64,000 bases of DNA from the NCBI GenBank assembly GCA_031763025.1, contig JASSKH010000012.1, positions 3,720,001-3,784,000 of the forward strand, in the 5' to 3' direction. This document shows, one piece after another, positions 1 through 10,334 of this stretch. Position numbers and translations under genes: made by a program. A model generated the notes under the pieces. It was given only the letters and a program-made list of their open reading frames with translations, made no database searches and had not been told where the DNA came from. The DNA comes from Macrocystis pyrifera. Lineage: Eukaryota > Sar > Phaeophyceae > Laminariales > Laminariaceae. Within the stretch, counting starts at the first letter, position 1; each line of letters starts with the position of its first letter.

Positions 1-47
1 GCTGGGTGGAGTACTACCGCGAGAAGTCCTTCCTGTGGCAATGCCAG
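1..47 (+). CDS. PPP phosphatase exon (partial at window edge)
   Basis: The frame starting at base 3 reads [15 protein letters not shown] and ends in phase 0 at CAG. The donor is AG|GCAAGT. A GT donor four bases later (AA|GTAAGG) also looks good but would leave phase 1, which does not match the next exon. The peptide lies where PPP proteins have the segment between GNHE and the VW..N..FD motif. Confidence 0.6.
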
Positions 48-3000
48 GCAAGTAAGGGTGTGAGGGGGGTGGCTCGCCTGTAAGTCGCCTACTATCACGG
101 GGAAACGTACACTACCAATAGTAGACAGAGCCAAACATGGTGTGTGCACATAGGGGGGTTCTTGTTTTTTGAGTCCGTCGTGAGTTCTGAATACAGTAAG
201 GATTCCCCGGCAAGGCGTTGGTGCGTCAGAGCGATATGCCCGCCGCCTTGTTGGAAGAGAGCCGGCTTGTTCATTCCAGGTTGCGTATGAGTGCCATTCT
301 CCAGTCGCGCCGACCGGTTTTGACCGCCTTATATCGAGATACCGCCTACCTCATACCGCCTCATGGGGGGGGGGGGGGGGTGTACTCATTATCGTGCATG
401 GCCGTAGTCATATTGGGGGGGGGGGGGGGGTGGGGGTGTACTCATTATCATGCATGGTCGTAGTCATATGACCATAGACCCTCGCATCCCTACAATGCCG
501 GGACGGAGCGCGTCGCGTTTTCACCGACTAGGCAGAGTCATATGGGGGGGGGGGCTACTGTACGATGCCTCCCCCCCGTCCCTACTGTATACCAGGAATA
601 GACTATTATAGCGACCACAACCAAATATGGTCCGTACACAGGGAGATACCACTATGTCCCGAAATGTAGAGACACTTTGTATACTAATATTAAATAAATA
701 ATTCAGTATATTTAGGAACAGAGTGGTACCTGTTCTTTGGGTCCATCGTGGGTTCTGATTACCATGCCTCTCCGTGAAGGTTAGTGGTTGGATGTTACAG
801 GTATTACACTCTAACGTTACGTGCGGAAATGGCGGGGGGGGGGGGGTTGCGTCTGACTGGGGCGTCGTCTGGGGCTCGAGATGTTTGGTTTTCATTAACC
901 GCCAGTTTTACTTTCCTTTTGAACTCGTGCGAGGTCGTGTGCTGTATACATGAAGGCTAAAAAACGTCGTTTGGTAATCGTTGGCTTGAGTCGGCACCCA
1001 AATAATATCGAGCCGCCAAGTCCAACCAAGGCATGCTTTGTTTCGCTGCCCAACTACAGTAATAACTAGCTGTCAAGTCCGGTCCTATTTACTATGGTCC
1101 CCCGTAATAAGCCGCGAAGAAGACGCCTAGCCAGCTCACAGTTCTACGGGAAGGAAGGGAGGAATGGAGGAAAAGACAGTGGTAGACACATATTGTGAAA
1201 AAATGTTTAGACCAGCGCTGTTGTCCTTTTCGCTCGACATCAGGGAAAACCACATAGCAGTTGCTCTGGTATTGCGCATGACTGGCTGGTGCGAAGAGGG
1301 AAGCGGCCACCGGACGATGCTCTTTTACTACTGCTCAAATTAACTCACACTAACTCCAAGTATTAATAGTATCCCCCCCAAAAAAACGTCGGTGCAGTTC
1401 TGAACCAGGGGTTGAGGGTTTTGCTTCTGCTGGTTCCTTTCTAACACTAGCCCCAAAAACCGGCAGCCCTGATGAGTCGCGAGGGAGACGCCCTCTATCG
1501 AAGCGTCCACGCCGCTGTACCGACCAACCATCTAACTAACCAACCAACCAACCAACCAACTAACCAACTAACCAACCAGCCAATCAAAACAAACAACATA
1601 TAGTCACGAATGACAGGGCTAACGTTGCGCGCGCGAACGCAGCGCTTCCCCTCCTCACCCCTTCTCCACCCACTCCGCGAAAAGAAATACAAAGCCGCAC
1701 GCAACAGCGCTCTTCTTCGCGAAAACTCGATCGGCGGTCGAATGTAGAACGGGGTTCCCCTACTTTTTAGTGCGGTGTAAATATTCAGATTGAAACAGCA
1801 AAAATGAGAGGATACAATCACAAAAAGAGCACGACAGGGCTAGCGTTGCGCGCGCCGCGATACCCCCCCCCGCGCGCCACACCGGAAAACAACTCAATTC
1901 ACTCGAATTTTGTCGTCCATTGCAAGTCCGCCTCACAAGCGGTTCTTATTATCAATAGGGGATGCAACTCACCCTTCATGCGACTCGCCCAACACCTGAA
2001 GGCGCTTCGCGCTTGGTGCAACCGATGTCAGCCTGGCCGATGCACGCCCGACGTGCTTCGTCCCGGCATTAGGGATGCCAGGGTCTACGGTCCTACGACT
2101 ACGGCCATGCATGGCATGAGTACACCCCCCCCCCCCCCTCCCCCGCCGTGCCCGTGAACAAACTAACACAACCTCGCGCACGCAAACGCTCTGTTCACAG
2201 AACCGGTTCGGAGACTCTCTCGGGGAAGACGTGTGGGAAGCCTGCAATGCCGTCTTCGATCGCATGCCCCTCGCCGCTGTCATCGACCGGGATATTTTCT
2301 GCGTGCATGGGGGCATTCCCCGCCCCCTTGAAGGCTCGGATTCGCGCATCCAGGCGAGACTTTGAGAATGAATCGAGGCCACTGAGGAAAAGGGGGGGGG
2401 GGTATATAGACAGACGTTGTTGATGTTACAGTAGTGGTGTTGGTGTTGGTGGTGCTGGTGTTGGTGATGGTGGTATTTGTCGGGGAGGGGGGCGGAGGAG
2501 GGTCACGACGCTCTTTTTCACGCGTTCAGGCGAGTTGTGGGAAGCGTGTTCGATCAGGAAATGGGGTACATAGTGGGGCGCGGGGAAGGCGGGGAGGAGG
2601 GGGGGGGGGGGGGATTTAGACGTTCCCTGGTGCTGGTCTCAGGAATAGACGCCGCAAACAAGCGTCAGGAAACCCGAAACCAAGTCTCAAGCGTAATACC
2701 AAGCATTTCATCAATAGCGTTCTCGTACAATGTTAGTTTTGCCCGCGGTATCTCTCTTTCCCCACCCCCCAACCGCTTGCCGCCCCCCCGCTGCAAGGCA
2801 GTATACCCCCCCCACACCTTTTTTGGACGCAGAACGGGACACTGTGTATGTGCCGTTCGGACAACATGGCGCATGTGCAAATGATCTTGACGCCCGGCCT
2901 CGCTCCTTTCCCACCCCCTATCTAAGGCTGAAAAGTTGATTGATTACGTATAAGTCGCCAACTAGTTATCAGCAAGGATCGTTTGGACTTTCTGCCGTAA

Positions 3001-6000
3001 ACACCTAAACATTCCTGGATCCGAAATATGGCGCGTTCTACCATATAGAGGTAGTGCTTTTCGGCCAGCACAATTCTGACTGACCGCGCTCTTCCATCCA
3101 ATATTGTTGACTTACCAGTGTTTCACACTTTTTTCCCTGTGATAAGCTTAGCCTTTGGGATTGTCTGTCGGGTCTCACCTTTAGATTTTCTCATAGTCAG
3201 CTTTTGGGTTGAGGTATGGAGTTTATCGAGTTAGGGGCTGTTAAAGTTTAGGTGTTTCGTCTGCCGCAGCATGACTCCTACATAAGGACCGCTTGGTATT
3301 CGTGTTAATGTATAAACGATTATTATATTTCCGCCCATAGTGATAGTACATTTAGCTGCAGGCGGTGGTTTGCACTTGTGGAGTTTAGGCTTTGCTTATC
3401 TGACTAGTGCGTTTGTTTGCGACTCGATGTGCTGTGTGTTATACTTCAATTATTACGGTTACTCCGGCAAGCTCATCAGAGTCCTTACCCCCTAAAACGC
3501 TTACCGCCCTCCCGCTGCCGGCCACATACCTCCCCCTTTTTGGAAGAAAAACAGGACACCATGTCTGTGCCCGTGAACTGCATGGCACACGTACAAAAAA
3601 AAAAATCTTGATCCGCGGCCTCGCTCCTTCCCCGAACGTCCCCCAACAATTGCCGACTTCCGCTGCCGTCCCGATTAGACATGGTAATTTGCTGAAAATT
3701 GTCCGTTCAAATGGATTTTTAACGATGAACTGTAAAACCATCGTTATGGCCACATCTCCCTTTTTTTGGTACGCAAAAACAGGACATCATGTCGGTACAT
3801 GGTACAATTCACTGAATTATTGTTTTTCGCTCAAATTTGACTTTTTTCAGGATAAAACAAAAAAACAATCATGTTGATTTATATACGGCCAAGTAAGTGC
3901 GTTCGTCTCTCTTCCCCCCCCCTTGGGTTTGTTTGCTTGTGTGCGTTAAACAAAAAAACAACAGGACATCATGTCGGTTCCCCAGGTTTCAGGGGTGTGC
4001 CCACCGAACGACCTTGAAACGTTCGAGTCCCAGCAAGTCGCATCCGACTGTCTGTGGTCCGACCCGGCAAAGCAAGACCAGGCAAGAGCTGTGACAAGTG
4101 CCTCGACAGGGGGTCGAAATTAGGGGGTCGTACGTACGAAGCACGTTTCGGTCGATTTTTTTCTGCTTGACGGGGCGCTCCCTCCTTACTCAGGAACTAC
4201 CGCAAGAACAGCGATTTTGTTTTTTCAAGCTCGCACAGGGTTTGTGCGAGACCGTTTTATCGGGGAGATCGTTCCTTTTCTAGAACATCGGGAAGATTTG
4301 TCAATACCGAACAACAAAGGAGGCGTGTTTTCGGAAAGATATCTGGTCGAGACGAAGAGAGCCTTCCAAAAATACGACGTTTATTTACCACCCTTCTCCC
4401 GTTGTTTGGAGAGAACTCGTGAGCGCAGAAAAACGATCGCAACCTCCTGTGCGACCTCAAGCGCTCTATACGACGGCACTTCAGTTATCTATTTTGTGCT
4501 GCACAAATAGTTTTCGTTTTGACACCTACCAGTAGGCCATGGGATTGTTCCGTTGGGCTGAGCCTTCATATTCATCAAGAGCTAGTCAGCTTTGGGTGAG
4601 GCATGGAGCTCTTGCAAAAGGGAGAAGAGTCTCAGAAAATTGCAGGTACACCCATACACATACATATATACCGTAGCATGTTTCCTGTGTGTATGTAGCA
4701 GATAACGCCACTTTTCGTGTAGCATGCTCCCTGTGTGTATATAGCATGCTTCATGTCTCCCTCGCGGTGGAACTGCAAGAGCCGTCTGGTCGTCCTCTTT
4801 ACACCTAATCAACTAAAGCAGTAATCGGCGATTTATAGTCAGCCACACTCACAGCCCTATGGCACGCTTTTTTGGTTGTTTTTTTTTCAGGAGGCTACGG
4901 TTGGGTGCACGGGCTTCGGGGAGAGCCTGAGGGGGGGAGGGGCCATCTGCTTCGGAGCCAAAGCTATCGACGATTTCTTGGAGCAATGCGATTTGAGCTA
5001 CATCGTGCGCGCACACGAGGCGCACTCGGAGGGGGTTTCCTTAAGCAAGGGGGCCAAGGTTTTCACTGTTTTTTTTCGACGTCGAAGGACCACGGGCAGG
5101 GGAAGGGGGCTATGTGCGGCTGCATCCTGGTTAATCACGACAAGATCCAGGTAAATATATGCCACTTAGGCAGCGGTACGGGGGGGGGGGGGGGGTACTT
5201 GTGTCATGCGTGGCGGTAGTCGTATGACCATACACCCTCGCATCTCTAGAATGCTGGCGTGGATCACGTCGGGTTTCCACCTCCCAGGCAGGCATCGATT
5301 GCTTGCATCAAGCGCGAAAGCAGGGGGGTTGTTTTTTAGAGTCTCTCCTTTTTATCCAGGTGCGCGTCCTATCTTCGTGCACGGCTTTTGCTTAATCTAT
5401 TAGCACCGAATCAGTTAAAAGCTTTGATGACGGTTCCTTCAAGTTTCTATCGCATCGTTCGATCATTTCTGGAGCAACAGATATTTCCACAGCAACTCTT
5501 GTGGGCGGTGCTTGTTGACACCAGGGTCATTCACGGGCCATGATCCCAAAACCTGCGGGTCGGGTCAGGAAGGTTTTGAAATCTCACGGGTCGGGTTGGG
5601 TCGGGTAGGGTCGGGTAGGGTCAGGAGGTTTTCTAAATTCTCACGGATCGGGTCCGGTCACCCTTACCCAACCCGACCCTACCCGACCCGCGAGGTTTAA
5701 CCCTACCCTTGAACAGCCCTGGTTAACCCTTTAGGACTGCAGTCTCGTTTTGGGGACAAATTACTTGGAATTAGAGTGGTTTGTCCCCAACACGGGACTG
5801 CAGTACTAAAAAGGTAAGCATCAGCCGCGGTTCGTTGTACTGTAGTGAGGAGTAATGGTGTTCCTGAGAGAAGGATGCTCTACGAGGTCAACCATTTTAT
5901 TTCGACTGCTGCTGTGCGTCCTGTGGAAGATCCTCAACAACCATTTGAGACCTCGGACAGATCATCGATTCCCACTTGATGATCTACAGATCATTTAGGG

Positions 6001-8893
6001 CAGATATATATGTTCCTGATCTGTATCATCTGTATGAGCTGTATGATCTAGCTCATGTTGCCGGGTGGGAGCCGTACAATTTTGCACGACCTGGCACGTG
6101 TTTTCTGGATTGGATGACATGTACTGTACAGATCCTGCGCAACTTCTCACCGCGGCAGGTGTTAAACTAGACCATCTACAGTAGACAGATCAGATATATC
6201 ATGATCTGTATGATCTGTCCAAGCTGTCCGGGGTGTGAAGCCTTTTGACATCGATTGTGCATCCTGCCCTTTCACATCGATTGTGCATTCTGTGGAAAGA
6301 TTCGCCAACATATCGGCTCAACACATGAACGGCGAAACCCGCATCTTAAAACGCGGCACATGACTTGGTCGTGCGTCGAAACATTCGCTCGCGTGCCTAA
6401 CAAAATAGTTTTGTGCGTCGAGCCGAAAGTTAAAAGCCCCACCTTCTCTTTGGGAGCGTTGATGGTGTACGTCCATTGAATGTGGTCACACACAGGGCGG
6501 ATCACGATCTACTGCTGTCGATCGTCTGGATCCTAACTTGCCGTTATCAGATGTTGTGAAGGGTCCATATAGCACGTATCCAACCCAGCAGACACGTGCT
6601 ATTACGGGGGACCATAGTAAATAGGACCAAATAGTGTTAGTAAAAATACGTAAATATATATTTTTTGATGTATACAATAGGTCCTATTAAAATATGGACC
6701 CCCGCAATAGGTCATGCAGATTTTGCGGGCTCCATCCGACAACATGAGCTATATCATACAATATCAGGAAAAATATCCGTCCTGTGAGACACCTAGCAAA
6801 CGTGTGCTGGATGAAATACAAGTGTCTCGGCTTCCACCAGGCAATATGGGCTGGAGGAATGCATCTCCCCTGACAGATGAAGATCGTTAAGGGGGGATCC
6901 GTGACCTATTCGATGCGTTTAACCTTTTTTGTCGACATCGGGGGGGGGGGGGGGGGGGCAGTAGCTCTCACTGCCGAATTCAACCGCACTCGCCCGCATC
7001 GGATCGACGACATCGCTAAGTAGAATGGTGTTCGCAGCTGCCGTGTGTTGTGTCCTTACCTACAGAGGGACCAACCTTTCCGATCGACACATGGGCCGGT
7101 GTGTTCCCCCTACCGACCAACCAACCTTTCCGACCGACGGATCGACCGATGGATCGACATGCTCGCTACGAAAGCATGGCAGCGTTTTCAGTTGCCGTGC
7201 TGTGTTTCCTAAGTCATCGACGAACCCACCTTTCCGACCGATGGATTGATTGGCGTGTCCTTATCTTACCGACCAACCAATATTTCTGACCGACACGTCC
7301 ACCGGCCGGTGTGTCCTCGCCTACCGACCAACCAACCTTTCCGACCGACAGATCGACCGACGGATCGACGAGGTCGCTACGTGTGCAGGACGGTGTTCTC
7401 AGTTGCCGCGTGGTGTGCCCTAACCTACCGGCGAGCCTACACTTCCGACCGACACATCGGCCAGCGTGTCCTAACCTTGCCGACTAACCAATATTTCCGA
7501 CCGACACATTGACCGGTGCGTTCCAACCTACCGACCAACTATTACGGGGGGGCCATAGTAAATAGGACCAAATGTTGTTAGTAAAAATAAGGAAATATAT
7601 GGGTGTTTGTGTGCACCGTAGGTCCTGTTAACTATGGTCCCCCGTAATAACCTTGCTTCCGACCGACAGATCGACCGACGGGGCGACGAGGCCGCTGAGC
7701 AGGGTGGTGTGTCTGTGCTCTTAGTCGTAACCTACCGACGAACTGACTTTTCCAACCCGACACATCGGTTATAAATAGCGGGTTCTAACGCTCCGTGGCG
7801 TTATATACCGCCTCTCAGAAAAAACACAAGTCAATATTCCAGGTGTGTCTTTGGTAAGGGATACGGCTGTATACCCAGTGTATTTTCGGTGGGCGTATCG
7901 AACTTGCCAAACTGTCGGGTGTCGGTATCTATTTCATACCGAACCATGCCAGAGCGTTCGGTAGGGTGTTGAGGCCGTAAACCGAACCTTACCGAAGACT
8001 TCGGTACGGCAGTATTTACCGATCTGATGCTCAACGGTGTATACTACGGTACGTACCCTACCCAACATACCCTTGCAAAGCAAGGGATATTCACCCTATG
8101 CATCGTCTCCCAAAATACATTGTTTTTGTTCTTCTTTCTGGGAATGTTTATGAACGCTCAACGTTGAAGATCATGGCCGCAACGTCGACTGTCGAATGGC
8201 AAACACAAGCAGTAAAAATCGATGAGTTACTCCACTCCTCAGGAAAGTATACCTATTTTGCGCACGAGAACTTCGTTCTCTCGCCTTCTTTCAGTGCTAC
8301 GTACTGAATAATGCACACACTGTACAAAGAAGGTTCTTCATTGCTATATGCAGACTATTGAAAAACAAACAAATACTCACCTACCTATTCTTCCAAGTAT
8401 ATAATCATACCAATCTATCATAGCTATTAATAGGACGATTATTTAAAGGGTTTCACCTAGGATATGGTGTTGACGGTTCGTATATCGACGACGCCATTTG
8501 TTAAGGTCTTTGGTAAAAAGGTTAACCAATTACTTACCCAATCTAAGCCTTGTAGGAGTTTGGTATGCCTGCACTTCACACGTTTTCGTCGTTCGTTCGG
8601 ACGAACTGCTACATCCAAGTTATGGCTGATCCACCATCGGGACGTAGACGCCCGTTCTAAAAACCAGTAAAATATGCTTGCGCTTCGTGTGCTCTCTCTC
8701 TCTCTTTGGGTGCTACCGTATGTGATGGGCTCTCTGGCAGGTTATCAACCGTTCTGCGCGCTACAGGAATCGGTACGTCCACCGAAGGGATAGCTTATCG
8801 CTCGCCAACATCTCCCCGGAAGAGAGAGAGAAGCTCGCCAAGATAGGCAAGAAGCCCATGAATATCAGCATACATACGAATATATATCTATAA
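1..8893 (+). CDS. PPP-family Ser/Thr protein phosphatase gene, 3' part (5 exons)
   Basis: Joined exons 1-47, 2201-2353, 3986-4081, 4891-5150 and 8741-8893 read in one phase-0 frame as the C-terminal half of a PPP-type metallophosphatase, which removes phosphate from Ser/Thr. Landmarks in order: SFLWQC before the intron, [25 protein letters not shown] (metal-binding His), [29 protein letters not shown] (second metal-binding His), [19 protein letters not shown], then [16 protein letters not shown]. The GDxHG, GDxVDRG and GNHE motifs must lie upstream of the window. The Tyr of PP1/PP2A (SAPNYC) is replaced by STSKDH, so it is not a canonical PP1 or PP2A. Three introns appear to use GC donors, and exon 4 has a T-run frameshift. 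The introns carry many repeats, as is usual here. The family call is firm; the subfamily is not known. Confidence 0.85.
365..554 (-). repeat. P-family repeat, poly(G)/poly(C)-ended (P1), inside intron 1
   Basis: On the minus strand it reads ...GCATTGTAGGGATGCGAGGG, a CATACGACTACGGCCATG-like segment, CATGATAATGAGTAC and then a C tract. Two 16-nt G runs (365-380, 415-430) and a third run (about 544-554) suggest two overlapping copies. The same unit recurs at about 1968, 5179, 10505, 11155 and 13168. Confidence 0.75.
1081..1109 (+). repeat. MITE-A solo terminal end, in intron 1
   Basis: The 29 bases match one terminal inverted repeat of MITE-A exactly (GGTCCTATTTACTATGG followed by TCCCCCGTAATA). 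The other end is absent, so this is a remnant. Confidence 0.75.
1528..1583. repeat. (AACC)n simple repeat
   Basis: Imperfect tandem AACC/AACT tetranucleotides inside intron 1. About 250 bases later a short GC-rich segment (GACAGGGCTAACGTTGCG-like) occurs twice, at about 1613 and 1836. Confidence 0.85.
1968..2138 (+). repeat. P-family repeat (P2), 62 bp before exon 2
   Basis: Contains the family blocks TTCATGCGACTCGCCCAACA, CGCTTCGCGCTTGGTGCAA, CCCGGCATTAGGGATG and ACTACGGCCATGCATGG, and ends in a 14-nt C run. It sits between the bulk of intron 1 and the exon-2 acceptor. Confidence 0.8.
2201..2353 (+). CDS. PPP phosphatase exon with HGG motif
   Basis: Fifty-one codons after the acceptor TCTGTTCACAG. 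It reads [12 protein letters not shown], then the [20 protein letters not shown] core, and ends in SRIQ. The His of VHGG is a metal ligand in PPP enzymes. The frame meets TGA at 2363, and no GT occurs between the HGG codons' downstream flank (after 2320) and that stop, so the exon has to leave through the GC donor CAG|GCGAGA at 2354. Confidence 0.85.
2354..3985 (+). other. Phosphatase intron 2 with a diverged internal duplication
   Basis: There is no coding signal. It holds a poly(G) tract at about 2392-2401, a GT-rich stretch at 2430-2480 and G-rich tracts at 2480-2613. A ~150 bp unit occurs twice (about 2770-2920 and 3495-3640; both contain CGCTGC..GGC, an ACAGGACACCATGT-like block and GCCTCGCTCCTT). 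Fragments of its ACAGGACATCATGTCGGT part recur near 3780 and 3963. Confidence 0.6.
3986..4081 (+). CDS. PPP phosphatase exon with LWSDP motif
   Basis: Thirty-two codons between the acceptor GGTTCCCCAG and the donor CAG|GCAAGA. The peptide starts [13 protein letters not shown] and contains [11 protein letters not shown], the PPP 'LLWSDP' block. Both ends are phase 0. A weak GT donor (GCT|GTGACA at 4091) is also in phase and would add three codons, so the exact 3' end is less sure than the exon itself. Confidence 0.75.
4891..5150 (+). CDS. PPP phosphatase exon with RAHE motif, frameshifted in a T run
   Basis: It starts after a strong pyrimidine tract and TTTTTTTCAG. The first part reads [48 protein letters not shown] and AKVFTV. 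The second part reads [15 protein letters not shown] and [10 protein letters not shown], but in another frame. The break is the run of eight T at 5069-5076; the family spacing (VFS) expects six. The exon ends at the canonical donor CAG|GTAAAT. The break could be a real lesion or a homopolymer sequencing error; otherwise the exon looks intact. Confidence 0.85.
5179..5325 (-). repeat. P-family repeat (P3), intron 4
   Basis: Reverse-oriented copy starting just 28 bp after the exon-4 donor. It has the poly(G) run, the CGTGGCGGTAGTCGTATGAC-like block and the CTTGCATCAAGCGCGAAAGC block. Confidence 0.75.
5588..5690. repeat. GGGTCGGG/GGGTAGGG inverted repeat
   Basis: The left arm (5588-5622) is tandem GGGTYGGG and GGGTAGGG. 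The right arm (5660-5690) is its near reverse complement (ACCCTTACCCAACCCGACCC and so on). About 37 nt lie between them. It resembles degenerate telomere-type repeat and could form a hairpin or G-quadruplex. Confidence 0.7.
5728..5814. mobile_element. MITE-B copy 1
   Basis: Palindromic ~85 bp element: TTAGGACTGCAGTCTCGTT and TTGGGGACAAA at the left, TTTGTCCCCAA and CGGGACTGCAGTACTAAA at the right. Related copies lie at 28359 and 60790, with a fragment at 63867. Confidence 0.75.
5948..6243. mobile_element. MITE-C copy 1
   Basis: About 295 bp with inverted ends: GACCTCGGACAGATCAT at the left and ATGATCTGTCCAAGCTG at the right. The interior has CTCATGTTGCCGGGTGGGA and GATC-rich sequence. Copies are at 6488, 9722 and 18350. 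No coding capacity is visible. Confidence 0.65.
6488..6790. mobile_element. MITE-C copy 2, split by a MITE-A insertion
   Basis: Inverted relative to copy 1: CGGATCACGATCTACTG at the left and CCGACAACATGAGCTATATC near the right. The 110 bp MITE-A at 6600-6709 sits inside, between GACACGTGC and GGTCATGCAG, which are adjacent in the other copies. Confidence 0.65.
6600..6709. mobile_element. MITE-A copy 1 (110 bp)
   Basis: Ends are TATTACGGGGGACCATAG and, at the right, TATGGACCCCCGCAATA. The ~28 bp terminal inverted repeats enclose an AT-rich centre. It is flanked by TA/TA, consistent with a TA target duplication of the Tc1/mariner type. It is inserted in MITE-C copy 2. Confidence 0.85.
7060..7790. 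repeat. CCGACC-rich minisatellite
   Basis: Diverged tandem units carry CTACCGACCAACCAACC, TTTCCGACCGACAGATCGAC and TTCTCAGTTGCCG-like blocks at roughly 130-150 bp spacing. The array is interrupted by a MITE-A at 7540-7649. Confidence 0.75.
7540..7649. mobile_element. MITE-A copy 2
   Basis: Starts TATTACGGGGGGGCCATAG and ends ACTATGGTCCCCCGTAATA. The interior matches the other copies (GTTAGTAAAAATA near the left, a TGTGCACCGTAGGTCC-like block near the right). Inserted in the CCGACC minisatellite. Confidence 0.9.
8135..8212 (+). repeat. Q-family repeat copy
   Basis: GGGAATGTTTATGAACGCTC, GTTGAAGATCATG and GAATGGCAAACACAAG match the blocks at 9205-9312 and 62080-62600. Nature unknown; it lies in phosphatase intron 4. 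Confidence 0.5.
8501..8555 (+). repeat. S-family repeat (copy 1)
   Basis: Block TTAAGGTCTTTGGTAAAAAG followed by GTTAACCAATTACTTACCCA and ATCTAAGCCTTGTA. It recurs at 17756, 18055, 27874 (minus) and 32705 (minus). Fuller copies include a TAGTCCGTTGGGCTACTGG segment. The class is unknown. Confidence 0.5.
8741..8893 (+). CDS. PPP phosphatase C-terminal exon
   Basis: After the acceptor CTCTCTGGCAG the phase-0 frame reads [16 protein letters not shown], then [19 protein letters not shown], and meets TAA at 8891-8893. Joined to the previous exon it gives DKIQ-VINRS, the usual continuation in PPP proteins with a basic tail. A further GC donor candidate (ATAG|GCAAGA at 8847) would be phase 1 and could lead to another exon downstream; termination at 8893 is simpler. 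Confidence 0.7.
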   Translation, partial: VINRSARYRNRYVHRRDSLSLANISPEEREKLAKIGKKPMNISIHTNIYL

Positions 8894-9721
8894 GTAGATC
8901 GATGTCAACCCTTCGGGGGTCTTCGATAGGGACTAAAACGTTGACAACTATGGTACCATCAACCATGCTCGGGCGCGTGAGCGCCTAGCAGTATACTGGT
9001 AAGATTGTCTTGCGCCCTGCGCCGTAGGACTCATGTGCACTGTAACTCGAGACACCAACCATTGCATCATCCACCAATCAAGCAGTGGTCGTTGCTGTAG
9101 CGGTTACTTTTTTTACGGTCAGTTTTCCCCTCTGAAGTGGGTAGGTACAGAAGGGAGTTCGATCTGTGCTGCGTAGGTTTTTGCTGTTTTTTGTCTCCCT
9201 TGGGTTTTCTTTTTCCTTTCTGGGAATTTTCTCGGAATTGTCTGGGAATGTTTATGAGTGATCGATGTTGAAGCTCGTGCTGCATGCACAAATTTTCAGG
9301 ATGGCAAACCTATGCTCATTTTAAATACCATCCGTTTTAAAGACTTTTCGGGAGATAAGAACAGGTAGATCGGCTTTTCACGACAAAAAACACTGCCTGG
9401 AATTAGTATGACCAGTATTGACAGTAAAATACAATACCATACTAGAGATAAGACCACGTTTATTTGTCTTGTCACGGCATGGTCCTAAATGGGTACCCCA
9501 GTGTACTGCTTAATATACAAGCCTTTATATTTTGGGATGCTTACGTCTACCTGTTGTGCCATGAGAGAAGGTTTGGTCGGGTTGAGCAAGTGCCGAGTCT
9601 GCCCCCCCTCGCAAAGGTTTTTGCGTGGTAAGCCTCGCTTAGAAAAAGAGAGGCCGGGCTCGGATGAGACCCGGTACTGTAGCAGCCTCTGACACACGTC
9701 TCATGCGTCTGACGAATACAC
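8894..9721. other. Intergenic, one Q-family repeat
   Basis: No coding signal seen. 9205-9312 is a Q-family copy (GGGAATGTTTATGAGTGATC, then GTTGAAGCTCGTGCTGCATG and GGATGGCAAACC). Confidence 0.5.
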
Positions 9722-10025
9722 ACTTCCACCCCGCGGACGGATCATGATCTATCTGCCTATCTATCTACAGCAGATCATCTAGTTCCTTGCCTGCCCCGGC
9801 GAGGGGTTGTGCAGGATCTGCATAGTACAATATCCAACCCAGGAAACATGTTTGCTAGATCGTACAGATTATACGGCTTCTACCCGGCAACATGAGCTAG
9901 ATATGACAATGTCGGGAGTAGATCTTGAGTGAAATATCTAGATCATCAAGTGGGAATGATCTGTTCAGTAGATGACCTGTAGACGACCTGTAGATGATCA
10001 GTCCGAGGTGTGAATAATTTCAAGG
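9722..10025. mobile_element. MITE-C copy 3
   Basis: Inverted orientation: CCGCGGACGGATCATGATC at the left, CCCGGCAACATGAGCTAGAT inside, and GATCAGTCCGAGGTGTGAA at the right, matching the terminal sequences of the other copies. Confidence 0.65.
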
Positions 10026-10299
10026 GTGTACGTATTTGCGTATTTACTGCGACAGGGTGCACTACTCTGGACTGAAATTCAAGGACCGTTGGTGTATGAA
10101 TATAAATAGTTTAAAGGTACTTACATTGCCATCCGGAGTGCTACAACTCTGGCGGTACACGGTTGTATACCCGTGTCTAGACTATCCGGGATAAGAACAT
10201 AACCCGGTTTGATGCCCGAGGTCTCCATAGAATGTGCTTTTTTGTAAGGCTTCATACCTCTGTAAGGGTTTTGTTCTCGTTAATTGTTGTGTCATGTCG

Positions 10300-10300
<1 letters not shown>

Positions 10301-10334
<34 letters not shown>

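Noticed and set aside
5360..5395. Short phase-0 terminal exon for the phosphatase ([11 protein letters not shown] then stop)
   Set aside because: It has an acceptor and the right phase, but the exon at 8741 continues the family sequence ([16 protein letters not shown]) far better.
7060..7790. Protein-coding gene across the CCGACC repeat
   Set aside because: Open frames there are produced by the tandem repeat and differ in all three frames without domain signal.
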